A stretch of DNA of 62,218 nucleotides from Pilaira anomala (lineage: Eukaryota > Mucoromycota > Mucoromycetes > Mucorales > Mucoraceae). Below, piece by piece: positions 12,113 through 22,815 of the stretch. Every line of letters begins with the position of its first letter. Position 1 is the first letter of the stretch. The notes under the pieces were generated by a model. The model ran no database searches. It was not told where the DNA came from and worked only from the letters and a program-made list of their open reading frames with translations. A program made the position numbers and the translations under genes. The stretch is from the NCBI GenBank assembly GCA_025716855.1, contig JAIXMQ010000105.1, positions 1 through 62,218 of the forward strand, given 5' to 3'.

Positions 12113-14258
12113 TCGATATTAAATATGTATAAATATTATTTTCAATAGCGTAAATACAATGCTGCTGCTGTATCTACACTCATTAGATATGAACTTTTGC
12201 CCTTAGAAGAATATGATGTTCAACTTGCGAAATTGATTAACGCAAAGGCTGATAGTGTTATTGAATTCGCTTCTAGTTTGATGCGTATTTGTTTACTTTC
12301 TCAAAATCCTATTACATTTTTAGAAGATCATATTTTGACTGTTTCTTCCTTGTATAAACTTGTTAAGAATGATGAAGCACCTGCTAGGTAAAAACAATTA
12401 ATCCATACTAATTATATGTGTCTCTTATATTTTCTCCTATCTTTAGTGTAATTACTTTAATAGAAGACCTTAAAAAGTCAATTGAAGAGCCTTATGCTGA
12501 TATCAAACACGATATTTCTTGCCTTGAACTTCGTATGCTTATGGCTGAATGGGTTCGTCTTTGTCAACATCCTATGGCTACAGATGAGATATATAACTCT
12601 TTGACTCAAAAGGTGATGCAGGTTACAAAGGATAATGAAGGAAGATGTTTCTTCTTCAGACTTTGTACTGAAACTTGTGTAAATCACTACCTTGCATTCA
12701 GATCAGTCAGCACACTTCATCACAGACGTATGATTCACTTGATTGATTCTGTTACTAAATTGGTATCTGCTATGGTTATTGAAGAAAAGAGCTCGGATGA
12801 AGCCAAGGTGAAGCTTTTGAATGATGCCCTTTCAGTTATGATCCTGGTTTTATCCCATCATCATGAAAATCGCGGTGTAAACTTTAATCAAAAGCCATTC
12901 TTGAGATTATTTGCTTCCTTATTTGATGAAATTAGCAAAATCCGTACCAAATCAATTGATGCTAGTGCTCTTATTACGTTTAGGTAAATAATTAGATGTG
13001 GTATGTATATATTTTTTAAAAAAAAAACTAACTTATTTTAAAGCGATGCATTATATACTTTACAACCCAACAATTTCCCTGGTTTTGCATTTTCTTGGCT
13101 TCAACTTATCTCCTGTCGCTCTTTCTTACCTCAATTACTTGTTGCTAATGACGGTAACGGTACTATGTTATGTCAAAAATTAATTCACGCATTACTCAAA
13201 TTTTTGGGCCCTCTTTTAAATGGACAGCAAGAACTTCCTCTTGCTACAAAAATGTTTTATCGCGGTACACTTCGTGTGCTTGTTATTCTCTTGCATGATT
13301 TCCCTGAATTCTTATGTAACAACTATATTATCTTTGCACAAGCTATTCCTAACTCATGTGTTCAACTTCGTAACTTGATTCTCAGTGCTTTTCCTCGTGT
13401 CATGCATTTACCAGATCCTTTCACTCCTGATCTCAAATTGGAATTGTTACCTGAATCTGCTGAAGAACCCGTTTTTGATCAAAGTTACTTTGATATCTTG
13501 AATGAAAACAATTTCAAATCCAAGATTGATGCTTTTGTCGGAGATAAAGATGAAGGATTTTACGAAGCTTTAGAAGCTCAAATTAATCTTGTTCAAGATG
13601 ATAAAGAAGATCATGAAAGTTATAATACTGACATGTTGTGTGCCTTTGTTTTATATATCGGTATCAAATCTTCTCAATTGAAAGATGTAGAAATTAGCCA
13701 AACTCCTGCTATGCTCGCTTATAAATATTTACTTTCCAAGCTGAAATCTGAAGGTAAAAATATATAAACATTTATCATATAAACATAGTAAAATAACCTT
13801 GTTTCTATTTATTTCATATATAGGTCGTTATACCGTTTTAAGTGCAATTGCAGATAGTTTGCGTTACCCCAACAGCCATACATGTCTCTTCAATGCTGCG
13901 TTATTGAGATTGTTTGCAGATCAAACAGAGGTCGTCAAGGAGCAAATCACAAGGTAAATAAAAATTTTTTATAAATATGTTTAGTGTGATTTCGTTACTG
14001 ATTTTTTTTTACAGAGTATTATTAGAAAGATTGATTGTGAATCGTCCTCATCCTTGGGGATTATTGGCTTCATTTATTGAATTGATCAAAAATCCTAGCT
14101 TCTGGAAGCATGAGTTTATCCGTTGTTCACCAGATATCGAAAGACTCTTTGAAAATGTTTCCCGGTAAAATAACTTGATTGATAAAAACTTGTCCCGTGT
14201 TATTAATTTTTATCTTTTTCTTAGATCAATCAAGCATACTGCCGTAGTTAATAATTAG
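7741..14258 (+). CDS. NOT1: CCR4-NOT complex scaffold subunit NOT1
   Basis: Twelve exons join in phase (7741-7977, 8053-8166, 8236-8574, 8642-8839, 8905-9468, 9533-12070, 12149-12387, 12447-12983, 13044-13753, 13824-13953, 14015-14164, 14225-14258) to about 1,929 residues. NOT1 is the scaffold on which the CCR4 and CAF1 deadenylases and the NOT2/NOT3 module assemble in cytoplasmic mRNA decay. In order I see HEAT-type repeats, the segment equivalent to the human tristetraprolin-binding region (about 430-600), the CAF1-binding MIF4G domain (about 656-866), a Gln/Pro-rich linker (about 905-930), the DUF3819/CNOT9-binding bundle (about 953-1126), a second Gln-rich linker, and the C-terminal NOT1 superfamily domain. 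Length is close to yeast (about 2,100), the difference being at the N-terminus. The start has an A-rich context, but an upstream exon cannot be excluded. Confidence 0.95.
12080..12107. repeat. (TA)n microsatellite in a NOT1 intron
   Basis: An uninterrupted TA run starts a few bases after the splice donor of intron 6 of NOT1. It is intronic and only reads as coding if the intron is missed. Confidence 0.85.
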
Positions 14259-15341
14259 ATCTTATTTTTTTTTTATTGCAATTGAACTTTTATGCCGAGA
14301 ATCGGTTTAAAGGTATAAATAGATCTCAATATATCAATCAACAGATAAACAGATATAAATTATAAATGTTTAATTCTAATTTTATAATCGTTAATAAAGC
14401 TATTATTTTTAATTCGAAAACCTTATATGTCCAGGTTCATTATGTAAAGAATATTTATTCGAAAATCTAAAGAGCTTGTTTTATCTGGAGTTATTGTCAC
14501 TTCCAATAATTTTATCAATAAATAAATGCAGCGGGGAGAAATACGTGGGAATTTTAACATTTCGAAAGATAGTTTGTGTCACTTCACCAATACACTTTGA
14601 TCTGATAACAATTTTCTCTCTTAAATCCGAACCGTTCTATTGCTTTGAATAATGCAACTTTCCAGTTATCAAGAGAATACAGTGCATCTATTCTTAAATC
14701 GAAAATTTTTAGCCCTAGCTACTTTTTTTTATAAAACTGTAAATTTACTACTAAAAAAAGTAATTTAATCATTTAGAATGAACATAGATCTTTTAAATTA
14801 AACCTGTTAAAGAGATGTATGAAAACAGAAATTTAATTTTGATAACAAAAAATTTCAAAATAAGTTGATAAAATATCGACTTAATAGCTATTTTGGCAAC
14901 CAAAATTCATATAAGAGCAGTAACAGCCAATGATATTGCAGTATGTGGTTACATCAATTTTTAAAATTTTACAGGAAGAGGCTTCAATATAGACATCTAC
15001 AAAATTGGGATTGAAGAAGTTCTCCAAATCCTAAAATCACATGATTAACTTTTGATTCAAAAAAAGTTACTAACATTATATGAGATCACACAAAAAATTA
15101 AATGTGATTTATTGATTTAAACTATCAAAAGCTGTGAGAAGTAACTTTTTTATATGAAAACTGAGTTTAAACCAAAAAAAAATCGATTTAAGAATGGATG
15201 CACTGTATCCTTAAACATTTGTTTCAACGCAAGAAAATCATTCTGCTGTTTGCTTTATTACTATGTTATGAATGTATCTTAATTATACTTTATTTTTATT
15301 ATTCTATATTACGAGTCCATTAAAAATTAAAAAGATGGCAA
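14259..15341. other. Convergent intergenic region containing a TIR element
   Basis: The 3' flanks of NOT1 and the SET gene surround a 526 bp inverted-repeat element described separately (14680-15205). The remaining sequence is AT-rich without visible genes. Confidence 0.6.
14680..15205. mobile_element. 526 bp MITE-like element, Tc1/mariner type ends, TA duplication
   Basis: The two ends are 23 bp terminal inverted repeats (14680-14702 and 15183-15205) beginning CAGTGCATC and differing at one position. Each end is directly flanked by TA (14678-14679 and 15206-15207). TA duplication plus CAGT termini is the signature of the IS630-Tc1-mariner superfamily. The interior has no transposase-length frame, so it is non-autonomous and depended on a transposase from elsewhere. 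The high identity of the ends suggests a fairly recent insertion. Confidence 0.85.
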
Positions 15342-15955
15342 TCATTTGGAATCACGTTCTTTCAAGAGTTGAACAATGTGGTCGCTTAGGGTAAATTGGT
15401 CAAGTACCTGACTTGATAAATGACTCGCACCATTTACTTTACCCACACACTGAAAGAGAGCGAAAAAATAAAAAGTAGATTAATATCAGGTAAACGAATA
15501 AAATAAACATATATTTTTTATTTACCTTTTCAGAACCGCACCAGCAATCAAAAGCTTGAGCTACATGAACACAATATAAATAAGTAAATTTATGACTAAA
15601 TAAGAAAAACAAAAAACTTACCCATGTCCCACTCAGTTGAAGGATAGAAAAAGCTAAGTTCGTCACCTTGCTTTATATCTTTTAAGGCGACAATAGCACG
15701 TTTACTGACGTTTAAATAAGTAGAAGGATCGCAAGAGTGATTCAAATAAAGTAAATCACTATTGAGTTCGACATGTTCGGTAGCAGAAATTTGTACGGAG
15801 GAGTATCGTTTAGGACCAGGAGTAAGACCTGTCAAATCGACAATAACAGTGCCCTTTGGAAAATCACGTTCGGCTACAAGTTTGCTATTATAAGATTCAG
15901 GATCGCCTTGGCGAATGACTTTGAAAAGTCCGGGATGAGAAGGTGAAGTTTGCAT
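15342..15955 (-). CDS. Small SET-domain protein with post-SET motif
   Basis: Three exons on the minus strand (15955-15622, 15560-15526, 15449-15342) give about 158 residues. The core holds YLNHSCDPSTYLN, the Asn-His-Ser-Cys-Asp motif of SET methyltransferases that contributes to S-adenosylmethionine binding, then GDELSFFYP with the conserved Tyr. The spliced C-terminus reads FDCWCGSEKCVG, a Cys-rich post-SET type motif split by the introns. The protein is far shorter than histone methyltransferases and has no pre-SET region; small SET proteins of this kind occur in fungi and bacteria, and their substrates are mostly unknown. Histone methylation should not be assumed. It is divergent from the aminopeptidase with 306 bp between starts. 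Confidence 0.85.
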
Positions 15956-16261
15956 AGTTTAACAAAAAGTAAATAAAAGAAGAGAAAGTGAGAGAGAGGA
16001 AAAACTTGAACCCGAAATGGTGTTTTTTTATGGCTTTAAAATGCGCTTTTTTATTTTATTTTTTTTTTTTTTTTTTTTTTTTTTACCACGCTTCTTTCTT
16101 GTACGTAAATCCTATATCAAGCCATGGTAATTGCATCCAAATTATTTAAATGCTATAAAATGACTAACTGAACACTATTTACTAGTTTAAACCAACTGCA
16201 CCTCAAGAAGGTAACGAAACTAAATAAAAAGACTGAAAAAATAAAGTTATAAAACTAATAT
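15956..16261. promoter_or_regulatory. Shared divergent promoter, SET gene / aminopeptidase
   Basis: A 306 bp interval between two divergent starts. It contains a GA-rich patch (15975-16005) and a 26 nt T-run (16059-16084), both common in fungal nucleosome-depleted promoters. No specific operator was recognised. Confidence 0.55.
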
Positions 16262-17198
16262 ATGCATGTCTCTGTTGTAGCAAAGGACTTTATTGAATTT
16301 GTCAACAAATCTCCTTCTCCTTTCCATTGTACTTTTGAAGCTACAGAAATATTGAAGAAAGCCGGTTTTCAAGAAATCAAGGAACGTGATAGCTGGAACG
16401 ACGGTTTAATTCAACGTCAAGGTAAATACTATTTTACACGTAACGGTTCTGCAATTGTTGCTTTTGAAGTGGGTGGTCAATATAATCCTGGTAACGGATT
16501 TTCCATAATTGGTGCTCATACCGATTCTCCTTGTCTCAAATTAAAACCTATTTCTAAAAAGAACAAGTCTGGATATCTTGAAGTTGGTGTACAACTTTAC
16601 GGCGGTGGACTTTGGTAAATATATATATATATATGCATACACATGAATATATAAATATGTTACTAACATGATTAATTAGGCATACTTGGTTTGATAGAGA
16701 TTTAAGTGTAGCTGGTCGTGTTCTTGTAGAATTAGAAAATGGTACTTTTAAGCATACTTTAGTCAAGGTTGATAGGTAAGTAAAAAAAGAAAAAATAGGG
16801 AAAAACAAAAATTAGGATTTGAATATAAAAGGTAAATTTATTAATATGTATAATTTGGAATTATAGACCCATCTTACGTATTCCTACTATTGCTATTCAT
16901 TTGGATCGTGGAGCTAACGAAAGTGTAGGTTTAATTAAAAAAAATGATTTGTAGAGTACATATCTCATTTTTTACTTTTTGTAGTTTTCTTTTAACAAGG
17001 AGACACAGTTGGCCCCTATCCTTGCCACTGAAGCCAAAGCGTAAGCGAAGCATGTATATGTGTTTTGTATATAACTAAACTGTTTAAATTTATTCAGTCA
17101 ATTAACTGGAATCAATCCTACTGAAGGTGTTGAATCCGAAGCAAGTCACCACCCCCTTTTAATCCGCATTTTAGCTGATGAAATGAATGTCAAACGTA

Positions 17199-17231
<33 letters not shown>

Positions 17232-17961
17232 ACCCTTAATTATTTTATTTATTTTATATTTTATATATAGCAAATCAAATCCGTGATTTTGAGTTGGCAG
17301 TTTATGATACACAATTATCAGTGATTGGAGGAGCATGTAACGAATTTATCTTTTCAGCCCGTTTAGATAACGAAGAAATGAGTTTCTGTGCAATTCGAGC
17401 ACTTACAGAAGCAAAGGGAATTGAAAATGAAACGAATATCCGTCTTGTGGCCTTGTTTGATAATGAGGAAATTGGATCTCAAACTGCACACGGAGCTGAT
17501 TCTAACCTTTTACCTGTAACACTTCAACGTTTAGCCAATACTCGTGTTGTAGATTGTGAGAATGTTTCATTGACTGCATTTGAAGAATCTATTCATAAAA
17601 GTATTTTGGTAAGTGCTGATATGGCTCATGCTTGGCATCCAAACTATTCAGATAAACATGAAGAAAATCATCATCCTCAAATGCATAAAGGTACTGTAAT
17701 CAAAGTAAATGCAAACCAACGTTATGCTACTACTGCTGTTACAAGTTTGGTATTAAAAGAGTTGGCTAAAAAACACAAGATCCCTATTCAGGTACGTTAC
17801 AAGTTATAATATATAAAAATAGAATCTACTTACTTACTCTATTACAGGAATTTGTTGTTCGTAACGACTCTAGTTGTGGTTCCACAATTGGTCCTATGTT
17901 GAGTGCTAAACTTGGTCTTCGTACCATTGGTAAGTTATAACAACAATAACAATAAAAGAGT

Positions 17962-18005
<44 letters not shown>

Positions 18006-18241
18006 AAAAATATATATATATATATATTCATGCGTTGTTTAATATATAGATATCGGTAACCCTCAATTAAGTATGCACTCTATTCGTGAGATGGGCGGCA
18101 CTGATGATGTCAGTCATGGCATTCATCTCTTACGTGTAAGCATCAATACATATAATATTTAATTTATATAATTTTAACCCAGTTTGTTAGGTATTTTATG
18201 AGGAATTTGCTGAATTGGAGCAAAAGTTCATTGTTGATTAA
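16262..18241 (+). CDS. Aspartyl aminopeptidase, M18 family
   Basis: Nine exons (16262-16614, 16680-16775, 16867-16924, 16985-17040, 17098-17195, 17271-17791, 17848-17929, 18050-18135, 18191-18241) join in phase to 466 residues, close to human DNPEP (475) and yeast Ape4. The enzyme is a dodecameric cytosolic di-zinc peptidase that removes N-terminal Asp or Glu. Metal and catalytic motifs are all present: GAHTDSPCLKLKP (zinc His), DNEEIGSQTAHGADS (catalytic Glu pair), SADMAHAWHPNY, and near the end MHSIREMGGTDDV (zinc His). There is no signal peptide or propeptide, so it resembles the cytosolic Ape4/DNPEP form and not vacuolar Ape1. One intron contains a 29 nt T-run and another a 39 nt A-run followed by TA repeats. 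Identification is secure. Confidence 0.95.
17201..17229. repeat. 29 nt T tract in an aminopeptidase intron
   Basis: An uninterrupted T-run begins right after the splice donor GTAAG. A second homopolymer, about 39 A at 17965-18003, lies in a later intron of the same gene. Confidence 0.9.
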
Positions 18242-18390
18242 AAGGAGGCCTTTATTTTTGATAAAATCTTTAAACCATTGTTTGATTGGCACTTTTTTTC
18301 TCTCTTTTTTGACCATCACACTAATAAAAAAAAGCTGTGTATAATCGGAGTACTAATATCAACATTTTACTGTTTTATTTTGGTTGAGGC

Positions 18391-18394
<4 letters not shown>

Positions 18395-18425
<31 letters not shown>
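18395..18425 (+). repeat. (TC)n microsatellite in the J-protein 5' leader
   Basis: A TC dinucleotide run lies about 40 bases before the start codon at 18462. Pyrimidine-rich leaders are common at fungal transcription starts. It is part of the promoter or 5' UTR of the next gene. Confidence 0.8.
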
Positions 18426-18431
<6 letters not shown>

Positions 18432-18461
18432 TCTCTTTCTTTCTTCTACCTATCAAATATA

Positions 18462-19910
18462 ATGGAAGATAACAGTACAACTGAAAACTTGTACGAAACG
18501 TTAGGCATACCAAAATCCGCTACAGCGGATGAGATTAAAAAAGTATGTCAAGATTCAATGGGCTTAAAACAAACATTTTTTGATTTGATTGATTTTCTTA
18601 TTTTAGGCTTATAGAAAACTAGCATTAAGATATCATCCTGATAAAAATCCAAATAGTGCTGATAAAGTAATTTTTTATAAAAAAAACATCAAAAATACAG
18701 TCTAAAAATATATTTTAAAGTTTAAAGAAATCAGCCACGCATATGAAGTATTGGGAGATGAACAAAAAAGAAGAGTTTATGACAAATATGGAGAATTAGG
18801 ACTTCAAATGATGGATACAGTTGTTAGTCCTTTATTTAATCCAGAAATAGAATCGATGTTATGTTCATTACTCATGTCAATTTCACTTTTATTCTGTCTT
18901 GTCATAATATTTTTGGTATTTTTAACGGTTAAAATTGATGAATTTGTGACATGGTCTTGGACAGTTGTATGGATTCCAGCTTGGATAGTTAATATAGCTG
19001 TATTTTATAGTACATTAAAATACGTTGTATTAAGAGAAGAAGAAGAAAAAGAGCAAGATAATGAAGAAGAAAAGGATGATTTGGATGAAACGAATCGATT
19101 AAAGCAACATAATCAACAATTAAAAAAGATTAAAAAGTTGATCATTTTATTCAATTTCTTACTCTGCTTATTATTTCAAATATTTATTGTCATTCGATTG
19201 GAGGAAAAAGTAATGTGGTCCGCATGCATTGTTTTTATACCGTATTTCGTTTTTGAAGCGACACATTTTTTTTCAACGTGTCTAAAGACACTGGTAGGTT
19301 GTTTAGCATTAACGTCGGTTGGTGAAACTACAAGAATTCCGCGATTTGTCTTTTCTCAGTATTGGTTAAATGCTTTACGATTTTGTTTGTTTTTATTGAT
19401 TTCTTTACGTATTGATCAAATCATTCAGTGTTCTTGGGGGATTGTATTTATACCAGTTTATTTGGTAGGCTTAAAATGGGCAATTGAATTAGCATATAGA
19501 TATACTGTTTATTCAAAAATGTCTCAACCTGATATTGCACATCAAGGTAAAGTGACAGTTTTAGTTGGAGCCTTTGTTTTTGTTATCGTTGGCATCTTAT
19601 TCTATGCTTTGGTCGGTTTACTTGCAAGAAGATTGGATGGAATATTTTATGTTGAAATGTCTTATGTTTTTATTCCATTATTTATTGTTTTTGTAAGTAG
19701 AAAAAAAAAATTTATTACCATTACCTAATACTATCCTTTAAGTCCATGCTTTTATGTTGTTCCGGATGCTGTCTTCCGTGTCTACTTCGAGTATCAGCCG
19801 TATCTGATTTGGAAGAACATGAAACTCAACATTTAGTGGACGCAAATAGACGAATCACAGCATCAGGTGAATCTGATGTAAATATATCTGGCACTACAGC
19901 AGCATCATAA
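18462..19910 (+). CDS. J-domain protein fused to a TMEM185-like membrane domain
   Basis: Four exons (18462-18542, 18607-18666, 18721-19692, 19743-19910) give 426 residues. Residues about 9-73 form a J domain with the HPD motif (RYHPDKNP), split by two introns. The rest is a multi-pass membrane region with four copies of a pattern like W-S-W-x-x-V-x-I-P (SWTVVWIPAWIV, SACIVFIPYFVF, SWGIVFIPVYLV, MSYVFIPLFIV), which resembles the TMEM185/Tmemb_185A family. A highly charged Glu/Lys loop (about 150-180) separates the first and second membrane blocks, and a Cys cluster (LLCCSGCCLPC) follows the last, possibly for palmitoylation. The J domain should recruit and stimulate an Hsp70, probably at the cytosolic face of an endomembrane; location and client are inference. 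Confidence 0.85.
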
Positions 19911-20790
19911 AAAAAAAAAAAAAAAAAAAAAATAGGCCTGTATTTGTATTATTTTTGGTAATCCTTTTTTCTTTCATATTTTATACTTTACATTCATTCC
20001 AACTATTCATTCATAACCCTTTAAAAAAATTATAAAATAAACAAATGTTTTACATTTCAATTTAGAAACTTGACTAAGGAAAACTACATAAAAAGGAATT
20101 GTTTATTTATGGCGCATAGTAATAAAAAAAAAAAGATGAGCAGATATTTGTTACTTTTTCTAACTAAAGAGAAGTGGTGAAGGAATACAAATGCGAGGCG
20201 TGTGGATGTAGAAAATAAAGAGAGAGAGGATAATCAAGTAGTTACATTTACATACGAATTAGACACTAGCACCAACTCTTGACTTTTCTTCGATATTTTC
20301 CGTGAAAATTGCATTTGTTAATAACTACTTAGTTTTAATAGCAGAAATAACTAGAAGGAGCTGTAGGGAGATTATCGAGTCTATTTAAATTTCAATTTGG
20401 AGATAAATTTCATCGTTTGTACCACCACTAATAGGTAACGAGAAATAAGTTACATGTACGTCCCCTTATTCCCTGGATTTTTCTTTTTCTTCTTTTTCTT
20501 TATAGTTACTTTTTTTTTCAAATAAATCATAGAGACTCTAATTACTACCGCCTTAACCTCTGGTTTGATCACATAATAGAGACTGTATCAAGAAATATAT
20601 TATTTTGAAACGTGTATAGCGCATATCGTCTGGTAAGACATTTCAAAGCTCTAGTAATCCCATCACAAAAACGTTATTCATTATTTAATAATTTCTATTT
20701 CAAAGATTCTTTTTAAATAAACTGTAACATGTTAACAAAAAAAAAATTTTTTTTTCTGGCGTATCAAGAGTCTGCCAACTAAGTGATAGA

Positions 20791-21310
20791 TGAACTTACA
20801 AGTTCTTTCTAGTAAAATGAAAGTTGTAATGAAAGAAGCAACGGATCAAGACAATGTAACTAGTCGAAGAAGAGTGCTCAATTTTTAACTAAAGAAGCTG
20901 TTCCAAACATTAATGACATTCTGGTGCGAAATACAAAAGAAAATGTTCCTGAAAGAAATTTAAATTCGCTCCATAACAGGTGATGATACAAGTGGATTAC
21001 TTTTGTTACCTCTTGTATTTTTGTGGTAACCCATAAAAATAAATTGGGTACATGCGTGTTGAATGATGAAGTGAATAAACTATTTCGCCGCAACTATATT
21101 CCATATAAATTGAAGATGGTCTCCATTGACGAATCTAAAGTGCCGCCAGATTTAAATCGACAATACTTTAATAAAGACCTTATTTACTCTTTACCTTCAC
21201 AGTAAACCACTGGTACTGATCTAATGAGAAAGCTTATTCTGAAATACGATTATGTTATTAACATTATTGTTTCCACCCTCATTTGTAAGCCTATTCAATG
21301 CAACGATATA
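20791..21310 (+). pseudogene. Unidentified decayed gene with stops and a frameshift
   Basis: From ATG 20791 a short frame reads into ...TSRRRVLNF and stops near 20886. A neighbouring frame takes over at once with FLTKEAVPNINDILVRN and, after a double stop near 20982, continues as KLGTCVLNDEVNKLFRR, LKMVSIDESKVPPDLNRQ and, past one more stop at 21203, TTGTDLMRKLILKYDY. The composition is protein-like over about 170 codons, with one frameshift and at least three stops, which fits a decayed gene better than chance. I do not recognise the family. The unusual spacing of charged and aromatic residues should make a profile search informative. Confidence 0.5.
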
Positions 21311-22535
21311 TAGCTTCTAATTGTCATTCTTTTATTTTGAAGCATGTATAGGCTCCGCTGCTTGCAATAAGTACACTATTAAACCTATTAAAAGGCCAAG
21401 AAGCAAAAAATCCGATGTTTTATTTTGCCCAACAAGGCGTACGAATTTCAGAAGCTACATTCCAATTCTCAGTGAGATATAATATTCTGCTGATAAGATT
21501 TTTCCCGGACAGTTAATGTAGTATCCTCTTTGGATCTGGAAATACCTACTATGTATTACCAGTTGTTCACTAGCTATTATCATCCACAGGACCTCTCAAG
21601 CGTTAAATGACTTGTCACTTGGATGCGCAGATTTTTCTTTTACAAGAAAGTTGCCATGCCCTGGATGTGGGCAAAAGGAAGCTTCCTGATCAATAAACAA
21701 ACATCAACTGAATCTTCAAAAAGCAAGCCTTTGGATACAATGTTCGTACCTTCTCACTTTTAAAGTGAATGAAATCGATTCAAATAATTGAAGTCCAGAA
21801 TGGTACTGATTCGGAGTTGGACCTGAGAAACATTTACAAAAATATTTTGCATAGACATCTATGGTACACTTCACTGGTCGTTTTATTCTACACGCACACT
21901 CCATGAGTATATGCCAAAAAAACATCCTGTTGTACGAATAAAATAAAAGGAATATTCATGCAAAACAAACCTACTGATATCAGATTTAAATTCTTATTAA
22001 GCAAAACATAATATGGTTGGTTGTCAGTAAATCAAGGTATGAATTTTCATAACCATTACATACGACCAATTTTTACCCGAGTTTCTTAATTTGATACATT
22101 GATAAATCAATTTGAGGAAAGATTTTGTGGAAGCAACAGAGTCTTATCCAGCGGGTATATCGCTAATTCTTGGTTCTTCGTCTCAGTTTTGTTGCTTTTA
22201 TGATTTTAGGCATCGTTGCAGGATTCTATAAAACGATGCACAATTTACCTTAAACGAATCTATTTTCTGGTGTACTTGTACTAAATAAAAAAATACATAT
22301 AATTATGTTTAGAAGCTTGCTTGCTGGCCTTTTCATATTCAAATTCTATTGAGGCGACAGGTTAACAATATGTTTTCGGTTTTATGGGGATGGTGAGGTT
22401 TTGGAAACAAGTCAACCCTAGGAAGATTGTGACAAATCTAAGAAATTAAAAGCTTCCAATTGAATATGCTCTTTTTGAGTCTAGAAACTTCAATATTACT
22501 TTAACCTCTATATACTTGAACAAGAATTATCGATA

Positions 22536-22536
<1 letters not shown>

Positions 22537-22581
<45 letters not shown>
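22537..22581. repeat. 45 nt A tract downstream of the ZIP gene
   Basis: An uninterrupted A-run, the longest homopolymer in the window, lies about 235 bp beyond the stop codon of the minus-strand ZIP gene. Confidence 0.9.
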
Positions 22582-22583
<2 letters not shown>

Positions 22584-22815
22584 TACGGAAAATAGAAATA
22601 TTAAAAAGAATGGTATGTTGATACAAAGGGAAAAATAAATAGCAAAGGATGCAAAAAGAAAATTGAGAAAAGTGAGAAAAGAAAAGGGGAACCCTCTTTT
22701 TATAAGCATACAATAGAAGAGAGGCAAAGGTTTATATCGATGAGGAATGTTATGATGTGTGTGTGTGATATACGTGGTTTAAGAAAAAAAAATAGTTGGT
22801 ATAGAGGTCGTTTTT

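Larger units (their letters stand above)
19911..22815. other. Gene-poor region with decayed coding sequence
   Basis: About 2.9 kb between convergent genes. It starts with the 3' flank of the J-protein gene (A-run 19911-19932). A broken protein-like region spans about 20791-21310, and further broken frames appear near 21540-21700 (including a CPGCG motif) and 22120-22260. A 45 nt A-run lies at 22537-22581. No intact gene is visible. Confidence 0.5.
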
